Source: Rhodocyclaceae bacterium UBA2250 | GTDB lineage: Bacteria; Pseudomonadota; Gammaproteobacteria; Burkholderiales; Rhodocyclaceae | Direction of reading: 5' to 3' | NCBI GenBank assembly: GCA_002347285.1 | Contig: DDXW01000058.1 | Coordinates: 1 to 40,429, forward strand | DNA length: 40,429 bases | Part shown: positions 1-7,611 of the stretch, piece by piece | Layout: each line of letters opens with the position of its first letter | Numbering within the stretch: the first letter of the stretch is position 1 | Translations under genes and position numbers: made by a program | Notes under the pieces: generated by a model | Database searches by the model: none | Told to the model about the DNA's origin: nothing | The model's input: only the letters and a program-made list of their open reading frames with translations

Positions 1-1749
1 GTCATCCTCATCAAGCTCGCCGACCGGCTGCACAACATGCGCACCCTCGACGCGGTGCGCCCGGAAAAGCGCCGGCGCATCGCGCGCGAGACGCTCGAGA
101 TCTACGCGCCGATCGCCAACCGGCTCGGCCTCAACACGCTGTACCGCGAGCTGCAGGAGCTGGCTTTCCGCAACCTGCATCCGATGCGTTACCGCGTGCT
201 GGCCAAGGCGGTGCGCGCGGCGCGCGGCAACCGCCGCGAAGTGGTCGGCCGCATTCTCGAGGCGATCCAGCAGCGTCTGCCAGAGTGGCATATCGATGCC
301 GAAATCATGGGGCGCGAGAAGCACCTGTTCGGCGTCTACCGCAAGATGCGCGACAAGCACCTGACGTTTTCGCAGGTGCTCGACATCTACGGCTTCCGCA
401 TCGTCGTCGCCGACGTGCCGACCTGCTACCTGGCGCTCGGTGCGCTGCACGGCCTCTACAAGCCGGTGCCGGGCAAGTTCAAGGACTACATCGCGATCCC
501 CAAGGCGAACGGCTACCAGTCGCTGCACACGACGCTGATCGGCCCCTACGGCACGCCGGTCGAGCTGCAGATCCGCACGCGCGAGATGCACCACATCGCC
601 GAGAGCGGCGTCGCCTCGCACTGGCTCTACAAGGACGAGCAGTCGCTCTCCGAGCTGCAGCGCACCACCCACCAGTGGCTGCAGTCGCTGCTCGAACTGC
701 AGATGGCGTCCGTCGATTCCGCCGAGTTCCTCGAGCACGTCAAGGTCGACCTGTTCCCCGGCGAGGTCTATGTGTTCACGCCGGCCGGCAAGATCCTCTC
801 GCTGCGGCGCGGCGCGACGGCGGTGGATTTCGCCTACGCCGTGCATACCGACATCGGCAACCGCTGCATCGCCTGCCGCATCAATCACGAGCACATGCCG
901 CTGCGCACCGAACTGCGCAACGGCGACCGCGTCGAGATCATCACCGCGCCGAACGCCGCGCCGAATCCGAACTGGCTCGGCTTCGTCAAGACCGGCAAGG
1001 CGCGCGCGCAGATCCGCCATTTCCTCAAGACCCGGCAGAACGAGGAGTCGGCCGCGCTCGGCGAGCACCTGCTCGCCCAGGCATTGCACGGCCTCGGCCA
1101 TCGGCTCGAGGAACTCGGCAGCGCCGCCTGGCAGCGCTTCCTGCGCACGTTCTCGGGCAAGACGCAGCAGGAGGTGCTCACCGACATCGGGCTCGGCAAG
1201 CGCCTGCCGGCGATCGTCGCGCGCCGCCTGCTCGACGGCCGCGCCTCGGGCGGGCCGGTGGCGCAAAGCGCCGGCGCCATCCGCATCCAGGGCAGCCAGG
1301 GGATGGCGATGCAACTGGCGCGCTGCTGCCGGCCGATCCCCGGCGACCCGATCATCGGCGTGATCCGCGCCGGCGAGGGGCTGATCGTGCATACCCACGA
1401 CTGTCCGAGCCTGCGCAGCAGCAAGGTCGCGCGGGGCCCGGGCGGCAGCCGGGAGTGGGTCGATGTCGAATGGGACCCGCGCGCCGTCGGGCCGTTCGAG
1501 GTGCTGATCAAGGTGGTCGCGCAGAACTCCCCGGGCGTGCTGGCGCGCCTCGCCGCCACGATCGCGGAACACGACTCGAACATCGCCGACGTGCATATGG
1601 ATGCCGATACCGGCGCGACCACGGCGCTCTACTTCACCCTGCAGGTCGGCGGCCGCATCCATCTCGCGCGCATCCTGCGCAGCCTGCGCCACCTGCCCGC
1701 GGTAACGCGCATCACCCGCCTCAAGGAAGACTACCCCAACCGCAACTGA
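1..1749 (+). CDS. spoT: Bifunctional (p)ppGpp synthetase/hydrolase SpoT, 5'-truncated by window edge
   Basis: Makes and degrades the stringent-response alarmone (p)ppGpp in the cytosol. The frame is open from base 1, so the start and most of the HD hydrolase domain lie outside; 582 residues are visible against roughly 700-750 for the family. The first residues (VILIKLADRLHNMRTL) are the end of the HD domain. The synthetase domain follows at about residues 90-210, with KMRDKH, DIYGFRIVV and VELQIRT. A TGS domain (about 245-310) and a C-terminal ACT domain (about 500-575, NSPGVLARLA) complete it. The intact HD tail and the RxKD-type loop favour the bifunctional SpoT/Rel class over monofunctional RelA. 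A tandem 15-bp repeat covers the stop codon. Confidence 0.95.
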   Translation, partial: VILIKLADRLHNMRTLDAVRPEKRRRIARETLEIYAPIANRLGLNTLYRELQELAFRNLHPMRYRVLAKAVRAARGNRREVVGRILEAIQQRLPEWHIDAEIMGREKHLFGVYRKMRDKHLTFSQVLDIYGFRIVVADVPTCYLALGALHGLYKPVPGKFKDYIAIPKANGYQSLHTTLIGPYGTPVELQIRTREMHHIAESGVASHWLYKDEQSLSELQRTTHQWLQSLLELQMASVDSAEFLEHVKVDLFPGEVYVFTPAGKILSLRRGATAVDFAYAVHTDIGNRCIACRINHEHMPLRTELRNGDRVEIITAPNAAPNPNWLGFVKTGKARAQIRHFLKTRQNEESAALGEHLLAQALHGLGHRLEELGSAAWQRFLRTFSGKTQQEVLTDIGLGKRLPAIVARRLLDGRASGGPVAQSAGAIRIQGSQGMAMQLARCCRPIPGDPIIGVIRAGEGLIVHTHDCPSLRSSKVARGPGGSREWVDVEWDPRAVGPFEVLIKVVAQNSPGVLARLAATIAEHDSNIADVHMDADTGATTALYFTLQVGGRIHLARILRSLRHLPAVTRITRLKEDYPNRN

Positions 1750-1765
1750 ACCAACCGCAACTGAA
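1736..1765 (+). repeat. Perfect tandem 15-bp duplication over the spoT stop codon
   Basis: CCAACCGCAACTGAA occurs twice head to tail (1736-1750 and 1751-1765). The first copy encodes the last residues and TGA stop of spoT; the second lies in the 3' untranslated gap before the DUF3460 gene. This looks like a recent slippage duplication. Confidence 0.85.
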
Positions 1766-1784
1766 GGAAACTGAAGGAGGAACG

Positions 1785-1970
1785 ATGGCTTACGAATCCG
1801 AACATACCCGCTTCATGCGCGAGTGGCTGCAGCAGCATCCGGAGGAGCGCGGCGTGCAGCAGAGCGGGCGCGCGCTGTGGTGGGACCGCGGCACCCGCGA
1901 TCTCGACGAGCAGGCGCGTCTCGCCGCCGCACAGGTACCGCAGAAGCCTTACTACTACGACGTGAACTGA
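1785..1970 (+). CDS. Small DUF3460 family protein
   Basis: A 61-residue protein, acidic and rich in Arg, Gln and Trp, with no signal peptide or membrane segment. The opening (MAYESEHTRFMREWL), the central ALWWDR and the C-terminal KPYYYDV match the betaproteobacterial DUF3460 family, whose function is unknown. The ATG is preceded by a strong GAAGGAGG Shine-Dalgarno sequence at 1773-1780. It lies 35 bp after spoT on the same strand and is probably co-transcribed with it. No function can be assigned from the sequence. Confidence 0.85.
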   Translation: MAYESEHTRFMREWLQQHPEERGVQQSGRALWWDRGTRDLDEQARLAAAQVPQKPYYYDVN

Positions 1971-1977
1971 CTTTCCG

Positions 1978-1994
1978 GGCGGCTCCGCGCCGCC
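1978..1994 (+). terminator. Possible terminator hairpin after the DUF3460 gene
   Basis: GGCGGC (1978-1983) and GCCGCC (1989-1994) form a 6-bp GC stem with a 5-nt loop, 7 bp after the stop codon. The nearest T-rich stretch (TTTCTTTT) begins only about 15 nt later, so it is a weak intrinsic terminator at best. Confidence 0.35.
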
Positions 1995-2045
1995 TCGCCA
2001 GCGCCGAGTTTCTTTTCCGAGCGCCGGACTCGACATTCGGATTTC

Positions 2046-2087
2046 TTGATACCCATCAATCCATTCAGGGGGCGCGGCTCCTAGGAT
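2046..2087 (+). promoter_or_regulatory. FNR/ANR-type anaerobic promoter for napDAGHB
   Basis: TTGATACCCATCAA at 2046-2059 is a perfect match to the FNR-family consensus TTGATNNNNATCAA. A -10-like TAGGAT lies at 2082-2087, implying a start near 2094, which is 41.5 bp from the centre of the box. That is the standard class II geometry for an FNR-activated promoter. The napD start lies about 40 nt further on. This implies induction of the nap operon under oxygen limitation (or by a Dnr-type NO sensor using the same box). Confidence 0.85.
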
Positions 2088-2135
2088 GTGCGAATCGACA
2101 AACCCACAAAATTTTTAGGGTAGTTTGGTTCGCGC

Positions 2136-2396
2136 ATGAATATCTCCAGCATCGTCGTCATTCCCCATCCCGACCGCGTCGCGGCAGTACAGGAGGCGCT
2201 GCGGAAAATCGACGGCGTCGAAGTACATGGGGTTTCCCCGGAGGGGAAGATGGTCGTCACCATCGAGACGGCCGACGATCGCGCGACCACCGACACTTTC
2301 GAATTGATCAGCCGGCTGGACGGCGTGCTGTCGGCGTCCATGGTCTTTCACCAGCTTGAAACCGATCCGGAAACGGAAATCTCAGTGAAGGCGTAG
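2136..2396 (+). CDS. napD: NapD, chaperone of the periplasmic nitrate reductase
   Basis: Cytosolic 86-residue protein that binds the twin-arginine signal of NapA and holds the enzyme back from Tat export until its cofactors are in. The sequence has the ferredoxin-like alpha/beta fold pattern of NapD: an N-terminal strand (ISSIVVIPHPDR), a helix (VQEALRKIDGVEVHG), then GKMVVTIET and a final strand with HQLE. The length is typical. It is the first gene behind the FNR-type promoter and lies 36 bp upstream of napA, its client. Confidence 0.93.
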   Translation: MNISSIVVIPHPDRVAAVQEALRKIDGVEVHGVSPEGKMVVTIETADDRATTDTFELISRLDGVLSASMVFHQLETDPETEISVKA

Positions 2397-2432
2397 CCGT
2401 CAGGCCATGCCGCAACGACAAGGAGGTCTGCA

Positions 2433-4982
2433 ATGAAACTGACTCGGCGTGAATTCATCAAGGCGAACGCGGTGGCGGCGGCAGCCGGCGTGGCGGGCAT
2501 GTCCATTCCCGGCGCCCAGGCGATCGCCCAGGCCAGGGGCGACGACGGCGTGCGCTGGGACAAGGGCGTCTGTCGCTACTGCGGCACCGGCTGCGGCGTG
2601 CTGGTCGGCGTCAAGGACGGCCGCGTGGTCGCCACCCAGGGCGATCCCGACGCGCCGGTCAACAAGGGCCTCAACTGCGTAAAGGGCTATTTCCTGTCGA
2701 AGATCCAGTACGGCAAGGACCGTCTGACGCAGCCGCTCTTGCGCATGAAGGACGGCAAGTTCGACAAGAACGGCGAATTCACGCCGATCAGCTGGAACCA
2801 GGCGTTCGACATCATGGCCGAGAAGGTCAAGGCCACGATGAAGGATCCCAACCAGGGCCCCTTTGGCGTCTGCATGTTCGGTTCCGGCCAATGGACGGTG
2901 TTCGAGGGTTATGCCGCCGCCAAGCTGATGAAGGCCGGTTTCCGCAGCAACAGCCTCGACCCGAACGCGCGCCACTGCATGGCCTCCGCGGTGGCCGGCT
3001 TCATGCGTACCTTCGGCATCGACGAGCCGATGGGCTGCTACGACGATGCCGAGCATGCCGACGCCTTCGTGCTGTGGGGCTCGAACATGGCCGAGATGCA
3101 CCCGATCCTCTGGTCGCGCATCACCAACCGTCGCCTGACCGCCAACCACGTCAAGATCCACGTGCTGTCGACCTTCAGCCACCGCTCCTGCGAACTGGCC
3201 GACAACGAGCTGATCTTCAAGCCGAGTTCCGATCTGGCGATCCTCAACTACATCTGCAACTACATCATCCAGAACAACGCGGTCAACAAGGACTTCGTCG
3301 CCAAGAACGTCGGTTTCTTCAAGGGCGTCACCGACATCGGCTACGGCCTGCGTCCGAATCACCCGCTCGAACAGGTGGCCGGCAACAACGGCTATCCCGG
3401 CCCGGACGGCAAGCCGAAGGGCGACCCCAACGCCCACTCGCCGATCAGCTTCGACGAGTTCGCCAAGTTCGTGTCCGAATACACCCTCGACAAGGCGCAC
3501 GAAATCTCCGGCGTGCCGAAGGATCGCCTCGAAGCGCTGGCCAAGGCCTACGCCGACCCGAAGACCAAGGTCACCTCCTACTGGACCATGGGCTTCAACC
3601 AGCACACGCGCGGCACCTGGGTCAACAACATGATCTACAACGTGCACCTGCTGATGGGCAAGATTTCCGAGCCGGGCAACGGCCCGTTCTCGCTGACCGG
3701 CCAGCCCTCTGCCTGCGGCACGGCGCGCGAGGTCGGCACCTTCGCCCATCGCCTGCCGGCCGACATGGTGGTGATGAATCCCAAGCATCGCGAGGCATCG
3801 GAGAAGATCTGGAAGCTGCCGGCCGGCACGATCGCGGACAAGCCCGGCTACCACGCCGTGCTGCAGTCGCGCATGGCCAAAGATGGCAAGGTCGGCTTCC
3901 TGTGGACCTCGACCACCAACAACATGCAGGCCGGCCCGAACGTCAATGACGAGATTTATCCCGGCTGGCGCAACCCGAAATGCTTCACCGTCGTTTCCGA
4001 CGTCTATCCGACCGTCTCGGCGATGTCGGCCGATTTGATCCTGCCCAGCGCGATGTGGATGGAGAAGGAGGGCATGTACGGCAACGCCGAGCGGCGCGGC
4101 CAGATGTGGCGCCAGCAGGTCAAGGCGCCGGGCGAGGCGAAGTCGGACCTGTGGCAATACATGGAGTTCTCCAAGCGCTTCAAGGTCGAGGAGGTCTGGC
4201 CGGCCGAGCTGATCGCCAAGATGCCTGAATACAAGGGCAAGACCCTGTACGACGTGCTGTATGCCAACGGCCAGGTCAACAAGTTCCCGCTCGCCGAGCT
4301 GAAGCGCGTCAATGAACACGGCATTCCGAACTACAGCAACGACGAGTCGGAGGCCTTCGGCTACTACGCGCAGATGGGCCTGTTCGAGGAGTATGCGAGC
4401 TTCGGCCGCGGCCACGCCCACGACCTTGCGCCGTTCGAGACCTACCACAAGGTGCGCGGCATGCGCTGGCCGGTGGTCGACGGCAAGGAGACGCTGTGGC
4501 GCTTCCGCGAAGGCTACGATCCTTACGTCAAGAAGGGCGAAGGCGTGCGCTTCTACGGCTATCCGGACGGCAAGGCGAAGATCTTCGCGCTGCCCTATCA
4601 GCCCGCTGCCGAGCAGCCGGACAAGGAATACGATCTGTGGCTGTGCACCGGCCGCGTGATCGAGCACTGGCACACCGGTTCGATGACCCGCCGCGTGCCC
4701 GAGCTCTACAAGGCCTTCCCGGATGCGGTGGTGTTCATGCATCCGAAGGATGCGGAGAAGCGCGGCCTCAAGCGCAACGACGTCGTCAAGGTGAGTACCC
4801 GCCGCGGCGAGATCCAGTTGCGTGTCGACACCAAGGGCCGCAACAAGCCGCCGGAGGGGCTGATCTTCATCCCGTTCTTCGACGAGCACCGGCTGGTCAA
4901 CAAGCTCACCCTGGACGCCACCTGCCCGATCTCGAAAGAGACGGACTACAAGAAGTGTGCCGCCAAGGTCGTGAAGGTCTGA
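2433..4982 (+). CDS. napA: NapA, periplasmic nitrate reductase catalytic subunit
   Basis: Reduces nitrate to nitrite in the periplasm with a Mo-bis-MGD centre and one [4Fe-4S] cluster. It has 849 residues, close to the family norm of about 830. A Tat signal (LTRREFIKANA, then a hydrophobic stretch ending near residue 30) precedes the mature protein. Cluster ligands are Cys47, Cys50, Cys54 and Cys82, followed by the conserved Lys of CVKG. Cys182 in ARHCMAS is the expected Mo ligand. The C-terminal molydopterin dinucleotide-binding domain includes the HWHTGSMTRR region (about residues 745-757). Start: AAGGAGG at 2420-2426, 6 nt before the ATG. Electrons come from NapB. Confidence 0.98.
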   Translation: MKLTRREFIKANAVAAAAGVAGMSIPGAQAIAQARGDDGVRWDKGVCRYCGTGCGVLVGVKDGRVVATQGDPDAPVNKGLNCVKGYFLSKIQYGKDRLTQPLLRMKDGKFDKNGEFTPISWNQAFDIMAEKVKATMKDPNQGPFGVCMFGSGQWTVFEGYAAAKLMKAGFRSNSLDPNARHCMASAVAGFMRTFGIDEPMGCYDDAEHADAFVLWGSNMAEMHPILWSRITNRRLTANHVKIHVLSTFSHRSCELADNELIFKPSSDLAILNYICNYIIQNNAVNKDFVAKNVGFFKGVTDIGYGLRPNHPLEQVAGNNGYPGPDGKPKGDPNAHSPISFDEFAKFVSEYTLDKAHEISGVPKDRLEALAKAYADPKTKVTSYWTMGFNQHTRGTWVNNMIYNVHLLMGKISEPGNGPFSLTGQPSACGTAREVGTFAHRLPADMVVMNPKHREASEKIWKLPAGTIADKPGYHAVLQSRMAKDGKVGFLWTSTTNNMQAGPNVNDEIYPGWRNPKCFTVVSDVYPTVSAMSADLILPSAMWMEKEGMYGNAERRGQMWRQQVKAPGEAKSDLWQYMEFSKRFKVEEVWPAELIAKMPEYKGKTLYDVLYANGQVNKFPLAELKRVNEHGIPNYSNDESEAFGYYAQMGLFEEYASFGRGHAHDLAPFETYHKVRGMRWPVVDGKETLWRFREGYDPYVKKGEGVRFYGYPDGKAKIFALPYQPAAEQPDKEYDLWLCTGRVIEHWHTGSMTRRVPELYKAFPDAVVFMHPKDAEKRGLKRNDVVKVSTRRGEIQLRVDTKGRNKPPEGLIFIPFFDEHRLVNKLTLDATCPISKETDYKKCAAKVVKV

Positions 4983-5003
4983 TCGTTCCTTAACCTGATG
5001 AAT

Positions 5004-5035
5004 ACGGGAAGCAGTTCAGGGGGCCGGCTTCCCGT
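5004..5035 (+). repeat. Intercistronic hairpin between napA and napG
   Basis: ACGGGAAGC (5004-5012) and GCTTCCCGT (5027-5035) form a perfect 9-bp stem with a 14-nt loop in the 62-bp napA-napG gap. No T-run follows, so it is not an intrinsic terminator. It may stabilise or mark processing of the upstream napDA message, or influence translation of napG, whose ATG lies 9 nt downstream without a recognisable Shine-Dalgarno sequence. Confidence 0.6.
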
Positions 5036-5044
5036 CCCCGAATC

Positions 5045-5893
5045 ATGGACAAAGACAGCAAGCCCCAAGGCTCGGCCCGTCGCCAGTTCCTCGCCGATAC
5101 CGCACGCATGGCGTGCGGCGTCGGCCTGCTGGGACTCGGGCTCGGCCTGTATGCGCGCCATGCCACGGCGCTGCCCCCTGCCGCCATCCGCCCACCGGGC
5201 GCGTTGCCGGAAACCGAGTTCTCCGGCGCCTGCATCCGCTGCGGACTGTGCGTGCGCGATTGCCCTTATGACATCCTGCATCTTGCCAAGCCCGAAGAGC
5301 CGATGTCGACCGGCACTCCTTATTTCATCGCGCGCCAGGCGCCCTGCGAGATGTGCGAGGACATTCCATGCGTGAAGGCTTGTCCCACGGGTGCGCTCGA
5401 CCACTCGCTCACCGACATCAACAAATCGCGCATGGGACTCGCGGTGCTGGTCGATCAGGAGACCTGCCTCAACTTCCTCGGCCTGCGCTGCGACATCTGC
5501 TATCGCGTCTGTCCGGTCATCGACAAGGCGATCACGCTCGAACCGCAGACCAATACGCGCACCGGCAAGCACACGCTGTTCATCCCGGTGGTCCATTCCT
5601 CGGATTGCACCGGCTGCGGCAAGTGCGAAAAGGCCTGCCCGACGGAGATCGCCGCCATCAAGGTGTTCCCGCTCTACATGGCCAAGGGCCAGTTGTCGGC
5701 GCACTACCGGCTCGGCTGGGTCGAGAAGGAGAAGGCCGGCGGCAGCCTGGTCGCACCGGACATCGAGCACCAGTACAACCTGCCCGAGGGCATGAAATAT
5801 GAGCACGGCAAGGGGCTGTCTTCCGTTCCGCCGAGCGAAGCTCCGCCGGCAGAGCCCGTCGTGCCCAAGGCCTTCCAGGGAGGCAAGCTATGA
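5045..5893 (+). CDS. napG: NapG, periplasmic ferredoxin-type quinol-oxidation subunit
   Basis: Iron-sulfur protein that works with membrane NapH to pass electrons from quinol towards NapB/NapA. It has 282 residues, slightly longer than usual. A Tat signal with paired Arg (SARRQFLADTA) and a hydrophobic stretch up to about residue 42 precedes four [4Fe-4S] motifs: Cys63-x2-Cys-x2-Cys-x3-Cys; CEMCEDIPCVKACP at 101; a split motif with CLNFL and CDICYRVCP (about 141-156); and CTGCGKCEKACP at 188. The start has no clear ribosome site, so translation may depend on upstream structure or ribosome density. Its stop overlaps the napH start by 4 bp. Confidence 0.95.
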   Translation: MDKDSKPQGSARRQFLADTARMACGVGLLGLGLGLYARHATALPPAAIRPPGALPETEFSGACIRCGLCVRDCPYDILHLAKPEEPMSTGTPYFIARQAPCEMCEDIPCVKACPTGALDHSLTDINKSRMGLAVLVDQETCLNFLGLRCDICYRVCPVIDKAITLEPQTNTRTGKHTLFIPVVHSSDCTGCGKCEKACPTEIAAIKVFPLYMAKGQLSAHYRLGWVEKEKAGGSLVAPDIEHQYNLPEGMKYEHGKGLSSVPPSEAPPAEPVVPKAFQGGKL

Positions 5894-6753
5894 GCGCGAC
5901 TCCTTTGCGGCCCGGTGCGGAAGCGATCGCCGAGAAAGGCTGGCTGGCCGCCCACAAATGGCTCATCCTGCGCCGCATCAGCCAGATTGGCATTCTGCTG
6001 TTGTTCCTGGTCGGTCCCTGGTTCAAACTGTGGATCGTCAAGGGCAACCTCAACTACAGCTACACGCTGGACTTCCTGCCGCTGGCCGATCCCTTTCTGC
6101 TGCTGCAGTCGGTGCTGACGGGCGAAATGCCGGAGAAGCTGGCGCTGATCGGCGTGGTGGTCGTTCTGCTCCTCTACCTGCTGGTCGGCGGACGGACTTA
6201 CTGCAGTTGGGTCTGCCCGGTCAATCTCGTCACCGACTTCGCCAACTGGCTGCGTGCGCGACTGGGATTGAAGGGCGGCGCGCATTTGTCGCGCATGACG
6301 CGCTACTGGATTCTCGGCATGACGCTGCTGGTCGCGTTGCAAACCGGCACGATCGCTTGGGAAATGGTCAATCCGGTGTCGATGCTGCATCGCGGCCTGT
6401 TTTTCGGCCTGGGCGCCGCCTGGGCGGTGATTCTCGCCGTGTTCCTTTTCGACCTGTTCGTCATGCGGCACGGCTGGTGCGGCCATCTCTGCCCGGTGGG
6501 CGCTTTCTACAGCCTGATCGGCAAGCTGTCGGTCATGCGCGTGAAGCTGCCGCGGCGCGATGCCTGCAACGATTGCATGGACTGCTTTGCGGTCTGTCCC
6601 GAGCAGCAGGTTATCCGTCCTGCGCTGAAGGGCATCAATGGGACGCCGCCGGTGATTCTGGAAGAAAACTGCACCAACTGCGGCCGCTGCATCGATGTGT
6701 GCTCGAAGGGGGTGTTCACCTTCGGCAGCCGCTTCGGAAATTCTGGCAAGTAG
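5890..6753 (+). CDS. napH: NapH, membrane-anchored quinol dehydrogenase component
   Basis: Inner-membrane partner of NapG. It has 287 residues with about four hydrophobic segments (around residues 28-45, 80-102, 138-160 and 172-192). The CSWVCPVN and CGHLCPVGA motifs, typical of NapH/NosR-type proteins, lie at membrane boundaries. Two cytoplasmic [4Fe-4S] motifs follow at the C terminus (CNDCMDCFAVCP and CTNCGRCIDVCSKG). The ATGA overlap with napG implies translational coupling and a tight stoichiometry. A NapGH pair normally lets cells feed Nap from quinol independently of, or alongside, NapC. Confidence 0.95.
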   Translation: MSATPLRPGAEAIAEKGWLAAHKWLILRRISQIGILLLFLVGPWFKLWIVKGNLNYSYTLDFLPLADPFLLLQSVLTGEMPEKLALIGVVVVLLLYLLVGGRTYCSWVCPVNLVTDFANWLRARLGLKGGAHLSRMTRYWILGMTLLVALQTGTIAWEMVNPVSMLHRGLFFGLGAAWAVILAVFLFDLFVMRHGWCGHLCPVGAFYSLIGKLSVMRVKLPRRDACNDCMDCFAVCPEQQVIRPALKGINGTPPVILEENCTNCGRCIDVCSKGVFTFGSRFGNSGK

Positions 6754-6790
6754 GACTCTGTATGCATTTCTCACGGGAAGGGAGACGATC

Positions 6791-7240
6791 ATGAAACGAA
6801 ACGTCACGATGGGTATGGCGCTGACTGCGGCGCTGCTGTTCGGCTGCACCCAGCAGTTCGCCGGCGTCAAGTCGATGCGCGGCGACGACGTCGCTGCGAC
6901 CGACAAGGCGCAGCAGGAGAAGAAATACGTTGGTGGCCGGCCTGGCACGCAAAGCAAGATTGCGCGTACCTTCAGCACCCAGCCGCCGGTGATTCCGCAC
7001 GATATCGAGAAGTTTGGCGATATCAACCTAGAAGAGAACTCCTGCATGGATTGCCACAGCGCTGCGACCTATCAGCAGAAGAAGGCTCCGAAGATCGGCG
7101 ACAGCCACTTCATCAACCCGGCGACGGGCGAGAAACTGGCGGAAGGCTCGGCCGCGCGCTACAACTGCGTGCAGTGCCATGTGCCGCAGGTCGACGCGCC
7201 GCCGCTGGTCGAGAACACCTTCGTCGGCAACGCCAAGTAA
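6791..7240 (+). CDS. napB: NapB, diheme cytochrome c electron-transfer subunit of Nap
   Basis: Periplasmic small subunit that carries electrons to NapA. It has 149 residues. Two heme-binding motifs are present, CMDCH (85-89) and CVQCH (126-130), and His70 (PPVIPH) and His106 are the likely distal axial ligands, as in the NapB family. AAGGGAG at 6778-6784 supports this ATG rather than upstream in-frame codons. The N-terminal signal ends in LLFGC with Cys19, which resembles a lipobox, so this NapB may be lipid-anchored rather than soluble; residue -2 (Phe) is atypical, so this is uncertain. Last gene of the + strand nap unit. Confidence 0.95.
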   Translation: MKRNVTMGMALTAALLFGCTQQFAGVKSMRGDDVAATDKAQQEKKYVGGRPGTQSKIARTFSTQPPVIPHDIEKFGDINLEENSCMDCHSAATYQQKKAPKIGDSHFINPATGEKLAEGSAARYNCVQCHVPQVDAPPLVENTFVGNAK

Positions 7241-7252
7241 TTCGGGTAATCG

Positions 7253-7537
7253 TCAGACCTTCCTGTCGCCGGCCGCCAGCGTGACGGCGCCGGCGGGACA
7301 GGCCGCCACGCAGTCGCCGCAACCGGTGCAGCGCTCGGCCAGGACGACCGGCAGAGCAGCCCCGTTCAGCCGGGGGGAGAAGCGGATCGCCGCCTCTCCG
7401 CACGCATCGCCACAGCTGCGGCAAACCACATCCTTGAAGGCCATGCAACTGCCGCCGATGACCGCGATGCGCGGTCCATCGGTTGCAGGCGGCGGCGTTA
7501 TTAGCCTGCCTCGCAGAAAGTCGCGTCTCGAAACCAT
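7253..7537 (-). CDS. napF: Short NapF-like ferredoxin (two [4Fe-4S] clusters)
   Basis: Cytosolic iron-sulfur protein related to NapF, which interacts with NapA before export. Only 94 residues, against about 160 for the usual NapF. The N terminus (VSRRDFLRGR) and the C-terminal half (SCMAFKDVVCRSC..., CTGCGDCVAACP) align with the matching parts of E. coli NapF. The central part carrying the first two cluster motifs is absent. Eight cysteines remain (31, 39, 42, 46, 70, 73, 76, 80), enough for two [4Fe-4S] clusters. It is convergent with napB (12-bp gap) and lies downstream of napC beyond a terminator. The shortened form is intact in frame, so it is probably a natural variant, not a pseudogene. 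Confidence 0.8.
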   Translation of the reverse strand: MVSRRDFLRGRLITPPPATDGPRIAVIGGSCMAFKDVVCRSCGDACGEAAIRFSPRLNGAALPVVLAERCTGCGDCVAACPAGAVTLAAGDRKV

Positions 7538-7560
7538 CGACGTATCCTAACAGCCAAAAT

Positions 7561-7590
7561 GAAAAGGGCGGCCTTGGCCGCCCTTCGTTT
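7561..7590 (-). terminator. Intrinsic terminator of napC
   Basis: AAGGGCGGCC (7564-7573) and GGCCGCCCTT (7576-7585) form a perfect 10-bp inverted repeat. Read on -, it is followed by TTCATTTT, about 25 nt after the napC stop. The + side (CGTTT) is weaker. It probably ends most napC transcripts and leaves the short napF as a readthrough or separate transcript. Confidence 0.7.
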
Positions 7591-7611
7591 CTGGCCGAAG
7601 CCCCGGGGGAC

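Noticed and set aside
2400..4889. 829-codon open frame on - opposite napA
   Set aside because: Same shadow effect; composition is repetitive and no domain or ribosome site is visible, whereas napA on + is certain.
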